The notes beneath the pieces are model-generated. The model did no database searches, was not told where the DNA came from, and saw nothing but the letters and a program-made list of their open reading frames with translations. This document shows positions 43,888-52,316 of a stretch of 64,000 nt of DNA, one piece after another. The number at the start of each line of letters is the position of its first letter. Position 1 is the stretch's first letter. The translations under genes were made by a program, and so were the position numbers. This DNA is from CAYOOP01 sp964405685. GTDB taxonomy: Bacteria > Pseudomonadota > Alphaproteobacteria > Rickettsiales > SXRF01. The DNA lies in assembly GCA_964405685.1 (NCBI GenBank), contig CAYOOP010000001.1, forward strand, positions 62,001 through 126,000. Direction: 5' to 3'.

Positions 43888-45933
43888 ATGTCTTATTCCC
43901 CTTTATCCGCTAACATGATCAATGTTTTTTACGATGGCGAATGCCCATTTTGCCGCAATTTTGTTAAGCTGCTGCGCTTAAAAGAAACCACTCAGACGGT
44001 AGCACTGCACAATTTGCGCGATGTGCCAAAGGCGGTGGAATGGTTTGCACGCCAAGGTTTTGACGTGGATGAGGGGATGATCGTCACCGTAGATCAGCAG
44101 GTTTTTTATGGCAAGGATGCCGTGCGCATATTAAGCGAGATGAGCACCGAAAGCCCGCTTTTTAACCGCTGCGTGCGTTTCTTGTTGGGAGGAGAGCGCC
44201 GGGCGCGCTATTTTTATCCGCTGATGGTTGCCGGGCGGAACCTCACCTTGCGCATTCTAGCAATCGCAAAAATTCGCGAGCGAAGTGAGGCGACGGAGGC
44301 ACGACAGAACAATCGCCACATTGAAGCGCAAGCATTCTTCGCAACACTCGCCATTTACTGTATCACCGGTGCCATACTCCATGTGGTCTGGCTGCCCAAA
44401 AATTACCTGGATTACTTCTTTACCGGCCCTTTGGTAGCGATGTTGGTATTTCTCTTTCCCCGCACGGCCATAGATAAAAAATTCCGCGTAATATTGCATG
44501 CACTGAGCATGATGCTCTCCCTATTCGTCGTCTGGCGGAGCATCCCCTATATTCTCTTTGATTCCGATCAGTATGATGCTTTGTCCATGGCCTTGCTGGT
44601 GGGCATACCTGTCATTTCCGCTATCGCAACACTGGCATCTTTTTACTCTATTCGCTTTACCCTTATTCCAGTCGCACTAGTAGCTTCTAACTACGCTGGT
44701 CTGGAGAGAGAATACGGTTTGGGTATTGCTACCTATCCCGATTACATACCAGCGGTTGAGCTTTTTATCTGCATGTATGTCACGCAACCTCTACTCGCAA
44801 TTCTTGCCAAACCCACCTTTTGCCTGCCGTTTGGCCGCAAGGGTTCCATTCGCAATAAAATTCAGATTGCATCAGAGCGCTACGAGCAATTTACCACCGT
44901 GGTATTTATCTTCCTGGTGATGGCGCATCTAGGCAATTATTTTGTTTCGGGTGTCGGCAAATTGAACATTGGCAATCCATTTTTCTGGTTATTGCATAAC
45001 CCGTTCTACTACAATTCCCTCTCGGGCATCATGCACGGCACCGTTCCTGTCGCCCTTATGTTCCCTACCCTTTTTTATTATACCACCAAGCTGTATATCG
45101 TTTCACCGCTGGTGGGCAATGGTTTCGTCATGGCTCAGCAACTACTGGCCCCCTGGGCCCTTATGTCACGCAGGCTGCTGTTATGGGCGTTGGTTATCTT
45201 TGATATATTCCATATCCTAGTATTTTTGTTTACAGGCATTTTTTTCTGGAAATGGATTGTCATCAATTCAGCTCTACTTTTTGTTGTATCCAAATATATC
45301 AAATCCTTTCCAATTTCCAGGTTTAGCCTGCTTCTAGTACCGATGTTAATGGTAGCAGCGATGGCCAGCTTCCATTTACAAAAACTCGCTTGGGCCGATA
45401 CAAATTATTCGATGGTGCTAAAGACAGAAGCACTATTAGACGATGGTACCGTTGTGCGCGTACCCTCCAACCACTTTCTAACGTATTCATTTAACTTCTC
45501 AGGGCCATGGCATCTGCATAGAGATGAAAGTTTTTATAGTTATTACCCACCATTCGTATGGGGAGGAGTATTCGATATGGATAAGTTCAATCATGCAAAA
45601 GACACCTGTGGGCAATTCCCAAGTGAGAGTCTATTGCCTCTTACAGGAGAACGTCCGGAGGTTACCTTCAATACAAAATTTGATGCGCTAGTGCGCCGCC
45701 AACACAAAGTTGTATCCCAGTATCAAGACATGCCCTATCTGGTCGATTTTTTCCCGCACCATGTCTGGTCAATCCCAGGCTATTTTCATGATTATTATCG
45801 TGTGAATTTAGACCATATTCGAGGCTACAGGTTCACCGTAACAGAGAGCTGCCTCTACCCTGATCCTCAAGGTGGCCGATTACCCATCATGGTGACTGGC
45901 GCACGTTTTATCAAAGAAGTTGACGTAAAATAG
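43888..45933 (+). CDS. fusion of a DCC1-like thiol-redox domain and an HTTM-like membrane domain
   Basis: A short N-terminal domain has the DCC motif YDGECPFC (Asp7, Cys10, Cys13 counted from ATG 43915), typical of DUF393 thiol-disulfide oxidoreductase-like proteins. From about residue 135 there are about ten hydrophobic segments to 490, followed by a roughly 190-residue soluble C-terminal region with aromatic and His residues. The architecture resembles HTTM (vitamin K-dependent carboxylase-like) membrane proteins. Starts at 43888 and 43915 are both possible; neither has a strong ribosome-binding site. It follows the HlyD gene by about 75 nt; a link to secretion is an inference. Confidence 0.75.
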   Translation: MSYSPLSANMINVFYDGECPFCRNFVKLLRLKETTQTVALHNLRDVPKAVEWFARQGFDVDEGMIVTVDQQVFYGKDAVRILSEMSTESPLFNRCVRFLLGGERRARYFYPLMVAGRNLTLRILAIAKIRERSEATEARQNNRHIEAQAFFATLAIYCITGAILHVVWLPKNYLDYFFTGPLVAMLVFLFPRTAIDKKFRVILHALSMMLSLFVVWRSIPYILFDSDQYDALSMALLVGIPVISAIATLASFYSIRFTLIPVALVASNYAGLEREYGLGIATYPDYIPAVELFICMYVTQPLLAILAKPTFCLPFGRKGSIRNKIQIASERYEQFTTVVFIFLVMAHLGNYFVSGVGKLNIGNPFFWLLHNPFYYNSLSGIMHGTVPVALMFPTLFYYTTKLYIVSPLVGNGFVMAQQLLAPWALMSRRLLLWALVIFDIFHILVFLFTGIFFWKWIVINSALLFVVSKYIKSFPISRFSLLLVPMLMVAAMASFHLQKLAWADTNYSMVLKTEALLDDGTVVRVPSNHFLTYSFNFSGPWHLHRDESFYSYYPPFVWGGVFDMDKFNHAKDTCGQFPSESLLPLTGERPEVTFNTKFDALVRRQHKVVSQYQDMPYLVDFFPHHVWSIPGYFHDYYRVNLDHIRGYRFTVTESCLYPDPQGGRLPIMVTGARFIKEVDVK

Positions 45934-45963
45934 TAACCTGTTGAGCTAGCGGTTCCGAAAGAC

Positions 45964-46080
45964 ATGTTCCCACCACGCGGCCTCTGCCGTGTCTGGTTTG
46001 TGGATCAACCACCTGTTGAAACCTGCAACGGCATCCGCACGCGCTTACCTGTCGGTGCCTATCTCACCTACGGCGGCCAG
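45964..46080 (+). other. possible fragment with a conserved-looking CRVW...P motif
   Basis: An open frame starting at ATG 45964 encodes FPPRGLCRVWFVDQPPV and, after TCNGIRTRL, PVGAYLTYGG, which looks like the end of small exported proteins with a CRVW/P-rich motif; that resemblance is from memory. A TAA at 45934 limits it upstream, and downstream it enters the antisense of the prepilin gene. Without a signal peptide it is probably a remnant. Confidence 0.3.
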
Positions 46081-46896
46081 TCAAAACCCTGCCTGTATGG
46101 TCATGGTACACACCGAACCAGAGGCATGGCTAACGTTATACGTATTGTATTGACCGGGCGTGGCATTGGTGACGCAGTAATTGGATGTTGCACCTGCCGC
46201 GCCCACGTCAGTCGCCACATTAAACTGAGGAAAGTCACCAAACGCGTTATTACCGAGTGCGACTTGCCCCGTAGAAAGCACCTTCCCGCTACGCGGCAAT
46301 CCATCATCCATTTTACTATCAATTGCATAGGCATCGTTAGGCAACAGCACATTGGTGGAACCTGACGTTACCAGGTAAGGTGCACCACGCATCCAATAAT
46401 AATGCCCCTCAATGCTAATGCTGGAATGATTGGTCGTATCGGGCCAGAAATAATCAATGTCGATAATGCCGGGATAGAGATTGGCATTGTCATAGGTCGG
46501 CAAGGTGATATAGAGCGCCTTGCAGCACGAAGGATGGATTTTGACATCCGCCAATAATCCCATCTCCGCCAATTCTCCTACCGCCTGGTAGGACTCACCG
46601 TTCGATGCACGAATCAACCCGTCGCCATCACCGTTTACCGACACACCGCTGTGATACACCGTCGCAAACCCATTATCCGACGCCGTCACACAATCTCCGG
46701 GCAAGCAATCGTATTTGCGGCGGAAGGTGCTCACCGCGGTATCCAATTGTTCTACCTGGCGTATTACCGCTCGCACATGTCCTATGCGAATCAAATCACG
46801 CCCCACCGTAATCACCGCGGCCAATAAGGCAATGATCAACAAAACAATCGATATTTCTAGCAAGGTAAACCCGCGCCGCGCGGCGTGTGGAAGCAT
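46081..46896 (-). CDS. type IV prepilin-like protein, 271 aa
   Basis: ATG 46896 has AGGGGG upstream. The N terminus has the prepilin motif: after the positively charged leader MLPHAARR, the peptide is cut between Gly9 and Phe10 (GFTLLE), with Glu at +5, and a hydrophobic helix ISIVLLIIALLAAVI follows. The rest is a pseudopilin-like globular domain with several cysteines (CLPGDC, PSCC, NYC, SVCT). No assembly genes are adjacent. It may be a minor pilin or a pseudopilin of a system elsewhere. Confidence 0.85.
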   Translation of the reverse strand: MLPHAARRGFTLLEISIVLLIIALLAAVITVGRDLIRIGHVRAVIRQVEQLDTAVSTFRRKYDCLPGDCVTASDNGFATVYHSGVSVNGDGDGLIRASNGESYQAVGELAEMGLLADVKIHPSCCKALYITLPTYDNANLYPGIIDIDYFWPDTTNHSSISIEGHYYWMRGAPYLVTSGSTNVLLPNDAYAIDSKMDDGLPRSGKVLSTGQVALGNNAFGDFPQFNVATDVGAAGATSNYCVTNATPGQYNTYNVSHASGSVCTMTIQAGF

Positions 46897-47020
46897 GTAT
46901 CCCCCTGAATCTATTAGCATATCATAGTATGGTACAAAACTCTAGTTGTCTCTTATTATGTTTTTAGCTATAAGGGGCTCGCAACCACTTCATCCAACAC
47001 AATTTTAAGGAGTTATTTTT

Positions 47021-47269
47021 ATGTTTCGTACGCTCGCTACCGTAGCGCTCGCATCCCTCGCCCTTGCCGCTTGTGACAACGGCCTGAATGAACAAGACCG
47101 CGCCATGCTCATGGAAACCCGCAGGCTCGCCGAAGATGCGCGCAACCAAGCTGCCTCTGCTGCTGCGGATGCTGCACAAGCTCGCGCTGCTGCTGCGCAA
47201 GCTGCTGCTGAAGCGCAATCTGCTGGCCACCGCGCTGGTAAAATGTTCGAGCAGTCTCAGAGCAAATAA
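47021..47269 (+). CDS. small alanine-rich Lpp-like lipoprotein, 82 aa
   Basis: The precursor has a lipoprotein signal (LATVALASLALAAC, Cys18), and the mature part is a repeated alanine coiled coil: AASAAADAAQARAAAAQAAA. It has the size and pattern of alanine-zipper or Braun-type lipoproteins. The C-terminal Lys would allow peptidoglycan linkage. AAGGAG lies 8-13 nt upstream. A strong intrinsic terminator follows the gene, inside the antisense end of the transpeptidase gene. Confidence 0.85.
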   Translation: MFRTLATVALASLALAACDNGLNEQDRAMLMETRRLAEDARNQAASAAADAAQARAAAAQAAAEAQSAGHRAGKMFEQSQSK

Positions 47270-47280
47270 GCGCTCAACGT

Positions 47281-48354
47281 CTACTTTAGCATTTCTTCTT
47301 CAAACTCGGCGTCGCTCATCGGCGCCGAGTTTTTGTTTTCAGGGTTGCTCTGCACCGGAATACGAATCGTGCCCAGTATCCCCTCCACCCGTTTAGGCTT
47401 AGGGTTTACAACCTCATCCGCCACCGGCTCCGGTTCAGATTCTTGCACGGCCTTAGATTTTGAGGCAATCACCACGGGCAAGCTATTGCGCTCGTGAATC
47501 GCCGTATCTACCGCATACCAATCCACATCCACCTTGTGTTTTTCTGCCGCCGCTTTGACCGCCATGCGCACCTCGGGCAGGTCAGGGTTATCCGTCGTCT
47601 CCTGATGCACGATGGTATCGAGCTGGTCCTGCGTGGGCGTGACTTCAAGGTAGAGATCATTCCCGCGCCAGCCGAGTTTATATGGCGTGTTCATAAAGGT
47701 GATTTTCGTGCCGACTTTGACCATCGAAAAAAGTTTTTCAATATCTTCGGGATACATGCGAATGCATCCATGGCTTGAGCGTAGTCCAATCCCATTCGGT
47801 GAATTCGTGCCGTGGATCACCACACTTTTCCACCCCGTATTCATCGCATACGCACCCATGGGGTTGTCCGGCCCCGGCTCCACCCGCGCAGGCAATTCCG
47901 GCTTTTCCTTACGAATCGAATCCGGCACAATCCACACCGGGTCTTTTCGCAGTTTCGTCACGCGGCTCTCGCCAATGGGGCTGTCGTTGCCTTCCTTGCC
48001 GATGCCGACAGGAAAAGTATAAACCGTATTCCCCGCAAAATAATAAAGCCTGAGCTCCGGCAAATTGACCACAATCCCGCTGCGCACCGGCGGCAAAATA
48101 TATTCGGTCGGAAGCGTCAGCTTCGTGCCCTCCCCAGGCATCCACAAATCGTCAATTTGCGGATTCGCCGTCAACATTTCCACAATCCCAAGGTTAAATT
48201 TCCGCGCCAATCCATAGAGATTATCCTCTTCACGCGTATGTGTGTTACGCACCTCGCCCACCACATCGCTATGAATTTCGTAAGAAGACGCCCACGCATT
48301 CCCCGCCACTCCAAGGAGTGTAAACATTGATGCAATCCAGTGCTTAAGCCGCAT
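47281..48354 (-). CDS. L,D-transpeptidase (YkuD) with LysM-like domain
   Basis: ATG 48354 gives 357 aa with a signal peptide (hydrophobic FTLLGVAGNAWA). An upstream in-frame reading lies in leuD. Residues about 37-83 resemble LysM (NLYGLARKFN...NP...W.PGEGTKLTLP). The YkuD domain follows with VVIHGT and the catalytic SHGCIR, Cys197. A proline-rich C terminus follows. The enzyme makes 3-3 peptidoglycan cross-links or attaches lipoproteins. The start overlaps the leuD stop by 11 nt, so they are co-translated. Confidence 0.93.
   Translation of the reverse strand: MRLKHWIASMFTLLGVAGNAWASSYEIHSDVVGEVRNTHTREEDNLYGLARKFNLGIVEMLTANPQIDDLWMPGEGTKLTLPTEYILPPVRSGIVVNLPELRLYYFAGNTVYTFPVGIGKEGNDSPIGESRVTKLRKDPVWIVPDSIRKEKPELPARVEPGPDNPMGAYAMNTGWKSVVIHGTNSPNGIGLRSSHGCIRMYPEDIEKLFSMVKVGTKITFMNTPYKLGWRGNDLYLEVTPTQDQLDTIVHQETTDNPDLPEVRMAVKAAAEKHKVDVDWYAVDTAIHERNSLPVVIASKSKAVQESEPEPVADEVVNPKPKRVEGILGTIRIPVQSNPENKNSAPMSDAEFEEEMLK
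47303..47339 (+). terminator. intrinsic terminator of the Lpp-like gene
   Basis: A perfect 9-bp stem, AACTCGGCG (47303-47311) and CGCCGAGTT (47323-47331), is followed by TTTTGTTTT. It sits 30 nt after the lipoprotein stop and inside the 3' coding end of the minus-strand transpeptidase gene. Confidence 0.8.
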
Positions 48355-48955
48355 ACAGCCAGGGCTGCGTTTTGCTCTGCGCTTTCTCAAAACCATCAAT
48401 CGCATCCTGCTTCTGCAATGTCAGTCCAATGTCATCGAGTCCATTGATCAGGCAGTGTTTGCGGAACGATTCGATCTCAAATTTGAGCGGTGAAAAGCCT
48501 TCCGCCGTCACCGTTTGATTCGGCAGATCCACCCGAATCGACGTCGGCTTCGCTTGCAATGCACCCAATAATTCCTGCACATTCTGCTTCGGCAATTTGA
48601 TCGGCAGAATGCCGTTTTTAAAACAATTGTTGAAGAAAATATCCGCAAAACTCGGCGCAATCACGCAAGCGATGCCGAAATCAAGCAGCGCCCACGGCGC
48701 ATGTTCTCTGCTCGACCCACAACCAAAATTATCATCTGACACTAAAATATGTGCGCTGCGAAACGGCGCTTTATTCAGCACAAACTCCGCAATCTCTTTC
48801 CCATCCTGCGTATACCGCATCTCCTCAAACAAATGCACCCCAAGCCCGGTGCGTTTGATGGTTTTCAAAAACTGTTTCGGAATAATCATGTCCGTATCCA
48901 CATTCACAATAGGAAGCGGAGCGGCGACAGATTCAAGCGTCGTAAACGGCTGCAT
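48344..48955 (-). CDS. leuD: 3-isopropylmalate dehydratase small subunit
   Basis: LeuD with LeuC isomerises 2- to 3-isopropylmalate in leucine synthesis. The 203 aa have the swivel-domain motifs VDTDMIIPKQFLKTI, DNFGCGSSREHAPWAL, IAPSFADIFFNNCFKNGILPI and LPNQTVTA. leuC and leuB are not in the window. It overlaps the transpeptidase start by 11 nt and is 32 nt from the bioF stop on the same strand. Confidence 0.96.
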   Translation of the reverse strand: MQPFTTLESVAAPLPIVNVDTDMIIPKQFLKTIKRTGLGVHLFEEMRYTQDGKEIAEFVLNKAPFRSAHILVSDDNFGCGSSREHAPWALLDFGIACVIAPSFADIFFNNCFKNGILPIKLPKQNVQELLGALQAKPTSIRVDLPNQTVTAEGFSPLKFEIESFRKHCLINGLDDIGLTLQKQDAIDGFEKAQSKTQPWLYAA

Positions 48956-48987
48956 TGTAGTCCTCTTTAAGTTCGGAAGCCCGCAGT

Positions 48988-50061
48988 CTAGGCCAGTTGC
49001 AATGCTTTTGCAAGTGCTTGCACCTGCTCTTCCATATGATTTGCCGTGAAGGCAAGCCTAAGGCGGGCGGTGTTTGGGGGTACGGTCGGCGGGCGGATGG
49101 CAGCGGCGTAGAAGCCTTGATCCATCAGCCTCTTCTGTGCGGCGAGCGCCTTTTCATTTTCTTCTAAAATGACGGGAACGATCTGGCTTTCGGGCTCCGG
49201 CAGGTTCATCAACTTACAAAACAGTTTGGCATTCCCAAGCGCTTTTTCCGCGCGCCATGGTTCGGTTTTGGCAATATTAAGTGCCGCGTGGGAAGCGACC
49301 ACCAGCGCGGGTGGCAGAGCGGTAGCGAAAATGAGGCTGCGGGCGGTGTTGATGAAATAATCGCGCATAGTGTTTGAGCAGGCTACAAAGCCGCCATAAC
49401 TCCCGAGTGCTTTCGATAGCGTGCCGATTTGGATGTGGGCGTTCGATGTTTCATTGTACAACCCATGCGCATCATCACTGAGTAACCACGCCTTATGCGC
49501 ATCCGCAAACCCGCGCATGGTGGCAATTGCTGCGCGATCACCATCCATGCTAAAAATCGTTTCTGTCAGAATCAAACAATGCTGATAATTTGGACGTTCA
49601 TCACGCAGCAGCGTATGCAAATGCTCCATGCTGTTGTGCGAAAACCGCATAACATCCGCGCCCGAAAGCCGCGCGCCATCGAGCATGCACGCATGCACCA
49701 GGCGATCCGCCAAAATCAAATCTCCCTTCCCCACTAGTGCTGGAATCACCCCGATATTGGCGAGGTAACCGCTGCCAAATACGAGTGCAGCTTCCGTATC
49801 TTTCGCTTCTGCGAGTGCTGCCTCAAGCGCGTCATATTCACCATAGTTGCCCTCCACCAAGCGCGATGCACGAGCGCCTACGCCATGTTTTTCGAGGGCC
49901 GCCTGCGCGGCTGCACCCACGCGCAGATCAGCGCTCAACCCCAAATAATCATTATTACAAAAGGAGATGAGGCCAGCGGGCGCGGCTTTCACCGTGCGCG
50001 ATTGCGCCTGGCTTGCGAATTTCGCAAGTTTTTGCTGGAAAATCTCGTCTAAGCTTGACAT
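48988..50061 (-). CDS. bioF: 8-amino-7-oxononanoate synthase
   Basis: BioF condenses pimeloyl-ACP or -CoA with alanine, using PLP. The 357 aa have NDYLGLSADLRV, ASRLVEGNYGEYDALE, VFGSGYLANIG, LTETIFSMDGD, SDDAHGL and the PLP lysine in IGTLSKALGSYGG (Lys217). It is divergent from bioB with 29 nt between starts, so a shared control region is likely, although no operator is recognised. Confidence 0.95.
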   Translation of the reverse strand: MSSLDEIFQQKLAKFASQAQSRTVKAAPAGLISFCNNDYLGLSADLRVGAAAQAALEKHGVGARASRLVEGNYGEYDALEAALAEAKDTEAALVFGSGYLANIGVIPALVGKGDLILADRLVHACMLDGARLSGADVMRFSHNSMEHLHTLLRDERPNYQHCLILTETIFSMDGDRAAIATMRGFADAHKAWLLSDDAHGLYNETSNAHIQIGTLSKALGSYGGFVACSNTMRDYFINTARSLIFATALPPALVVASHAALNIAKTEPWRAEKALGNAKLFCKLMNLPEPESQIVPVILEENEKALAAQKRLMDQGFYAAAIRPPTVPPNTARLRLAFTANHMEEQVQALAKALQLA

Positions 50062-50090
50062 GGTGGGAGTTTATGGGGATTAGAGGAACG

Positions 50091-51068
50091 ATGCAACCAG
50101 ACATCCGCACCAATTGGACGCAAAGCGAAGTGCTCGCACTGTTCGCACTGCCGTTTAACGATTTGTTATTCCAAGCGCAAACCACCCACCGCGCGTATCA
50201 CGACCCCAATGCCGTGCAAGTCTCCACCCTGCTTTCCATCAAAACCGGCGGCTGCCCCGAAAACTGCAGCTATTGCCCGCAGAGTTCCAGTTTTGAAACG
50301 GGCGTTAAAGCCAGCAAATTGATGGGAAATGAAGAAGTCATTGCCGAAGCCAAAAAAGCCAAAGCCGCCGGCGCCTCCCGCTTCTGCATGGGTGCGGCGT
50401 GGCGCTCGCCGAAAGATCGCGACATTGAAAAAGTAAGCGAGTTGATTGCCGATGTGAAAGCGCTTGGCCTCGAGACTTGCGCGACACTCGGCATGTTAGA
50501 AAAAGACCAAGCGGTGAAATTAAAAGCCGCGGGGCTCGACTACTACAACCACAATATCGACACCTCCGAACGCTTCTACAGCGAAATCGTCACCACGCGC
50601 ACCTACCAAGACCGGCTCGATACGCTCGCTAATGTGCGCGATGCGGGCATGAGCGTCTGCTGCGGCGGCATCATGGGCATGGGCGAAAAAGTGGACGACC
50701 GGGCGGATATGTTGCTGACACTCGCCACACTCCCCACCCACCCCGAATCCGTACCGATCAACCTGCTTGTCAAAGTCGAAGGCACCGCGCTTGAATCCGC
50801 ACCGCGCCTCGACCCAATTGATTTCGTACGTACTATCGCGGTTGCGCGCATCCTTATGCCCAAATCCTTCGTGCGCCTTTCTGCGGGGCGCGAACATATG
50901 ACAGATGAAATGCAAGCGCTGTGTTTCTTCGCCGGCGCGAACTCCATTTTCTACGGTGAAAAATTACTGACGACGCCGAACCCGGGAACAAGCGAAGACA
51001 ATGCGCTCTTCGAAAAACTCGGCCTCCACGCACTCGAATTGAAAAAAGCTGAAGCGTGTGCCGCTTAA
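50091..51068 (+). CDS. bioB: biotin synthase
   Basis: BioB inserts sulfur into dethiobiotin by radical SAM chemistry. ATG 50091 (after GAGG) fits the family N terminus; ATG 50073 is an alternative. The 325 aa have the CxxxCxxC cluster CPENCSYC (Cys55, 59, 62), CMGAAWR, TLGML, YYNHNIDTS, GGIMGMGE and FVRLSAGRE for the second cluster. It overlaps bioA by 11 nt. No bioD is adjacent. Confidence 0.97.
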   Translation: MQPDIRTNWTQSEVLALFALPFNDLLFQAQTTHRAYHDPNAVQVSTLLSIKTGGCPENCSYCPQSSSFETGVKASKLMGNEEVIAEAKKAKAAGASRFCMGAAWRSPKDRDIEKVSELIADVKALGLETCATLGMLEKDQAVKLKAAGLDYYNHNIDTSERFYSEIVTTRTYQDRLDTLANVRDAGMSVCCGGIMGMGEKVDDRADMLLTLATLPTHPESVPINLLVKVEGTALESAPRLDPIDFVRTIAVARILMPKSFVRLSAGREHMTDEMQALCFFAGANSIFYGEKLLTTPNPGTSEDNALFEKLGLHALELKKAEACAA

Positions 51069-52302
51069 TAATCTCTGGTTTCCCTACACCCAAATGCAAA
51101 CCGCGCCCGCGCCGTTTAAAGTTGCGAGCGCCGAAGGTTCCACACTTGTTTTAGACGATGGCCGAAACTTGATCGACGGCATTGCCTCATGGTGGAGTGT
51201 TGCGCATGGCTATCAACACCCGCACATCGTAAATGCTATCCAAAAACAGGCTGAAAACCTCACGCATGTGATGATGGGCGGCCTGGTACATGACCAGGCA
51301 ATTACTCTAGCGGAACGACTTGTAAACATAACACCGAGTGGCTTAAACCATGTATTCTTCAGCGATTCCGGCTCCACCGCTGTTGAAGTCGCACTTAAAA
51401 TGGCGCTGCAATATTGGCGCAATATCGGTAAAGTGGGCAAGGAACGCTTCGTGTGTTTCAATGGTGGCTATCATGGCGACACGTTCGGGGCGATGTCGGT
51501 CTCCGATCAAACCACGCTTCACAAAGCTTTCAAACACGCTATCATCCCGCAATTTGCAGTCGATGTCCCGAGCGATGAATATGGCTTTGCGGAATTTGAT
51601 TCGCTGCTTGCAGGTGTTGGCAAAGAAGTCGCGGGCGTGATTATTGAACCGCTGGTGCAAGGTGCCGGCGGTATGAAATTTCATGAGCCGGATGTACTTG
51701 CGGAGATCTACCGCATCGCAAAAAAACATAACCTACTCTTCATCGCCGATGAAATCGCCGTCGGGTTTTGCCGCACCGGAAAAATGTTTGCGTGTGAGGA
51801 TGCAGGCATCGTACCGGACATTATGTGCCTCGGCAAAGCCTTAACCGGCGGGGCGATTGGCCTGGGCGCAACACTTGCCACCTCCGAAATTTTCAATGCC
51901 TTTTTGGGTGATTCACAAGCCACCGCCCTCATGCACGGCCCCACGTTTATGGGCAACCCACTTGCATGTGCAGCCGCGAATGCATCTCTCGATCTCTTCG
52001 AACGCGAACCGCGTTTAAAACAAGTCGAAACCATCGAAGCACAGCTTATTTCTGAACTCGCTGCATGCGAAGGTCTGCCGCAAGTGAAAGATGTGCGTGT
52101 GAAGGGCTCTATCGGCGTGGCGGAACTGAAACCCGAAATCGCATTCGACCCCGCGGCCTTCCGGCTTGCAGCTGCAGAACAAGGTTGCTTCATCCGCCCG
52201 TTTGGCCGCACGGTGTATCTCTGGCCGGCACTAACCATTGAGCCAGATGAACTTACTAAGCTTACCGCCACATTGCGCGGCTTGATAGGTGCCTTAAGAT
52301 AG
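51058..52302 (+). CDS. bioA: adenosylmethionine-8-amino-7-oxononanoate aminotransferase
   Basis: BioA makes 7,8-diaminopelargonate using S-adenosylmethionine as amino donor. It starts with GTG 51058 inside the bioB end. The 414 aa have LWFPYTQMQTAPAP, DGIASWWSVAHGY, FFSDSGSTAVEVALK, GGYHGDT, IADEIAVGFCRTG (PLP Asp231) and LGKALTGG with the PLP lysine, Lys260. With bioB it forms a two-gene unit; bioF is divergent. Confidence 0.96.
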   Translation: MPLNNLWFPYTQMQTAPAPFKVASAEGSTLVLDDGRNLIDGIASWWSVAHGYQHPHIVNAIQKQAENLTHVMMGGLVHDQAITLAERLVNITPSGLNHVFFSDSGSTAVEVALKMALQYWRNIGKVGKERFVCFNGGYHGDTFGAMSVSDQTTLHKAFKHAIIPQFAVDVPSDEYGFAEFDSLLAGVGKEVAGVIIEPLVQGAGGMKFHEPDVLAEIYRIAKKHNLLFIADEIAVGFCRTGKMFACEDAGIVPDIMCLGKALTGGAIGLGATLATSEIFNAFLGDSQATALMHGPTFMGNPLACAAANASLDLFEREPRLKQVETIEAQLISELAACEGLPQVKDVRVKGSIGVAELKPEIAFDPAAFRLAAAEQGCFIRPFGRTVYLWPALTIEPDELTKLTATLRGLIGALR

Positions 52303-52316
52303 GTTAAAGTGCACCC

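Noticed and set aside
43814..43913. Short hydrophobic peptide frame after the HlyD gene
   Set aside because: The possible TTG-start peptide of about 29 residues has no ribosome-binding site and overlaps the start of the next gene; it may be noise.
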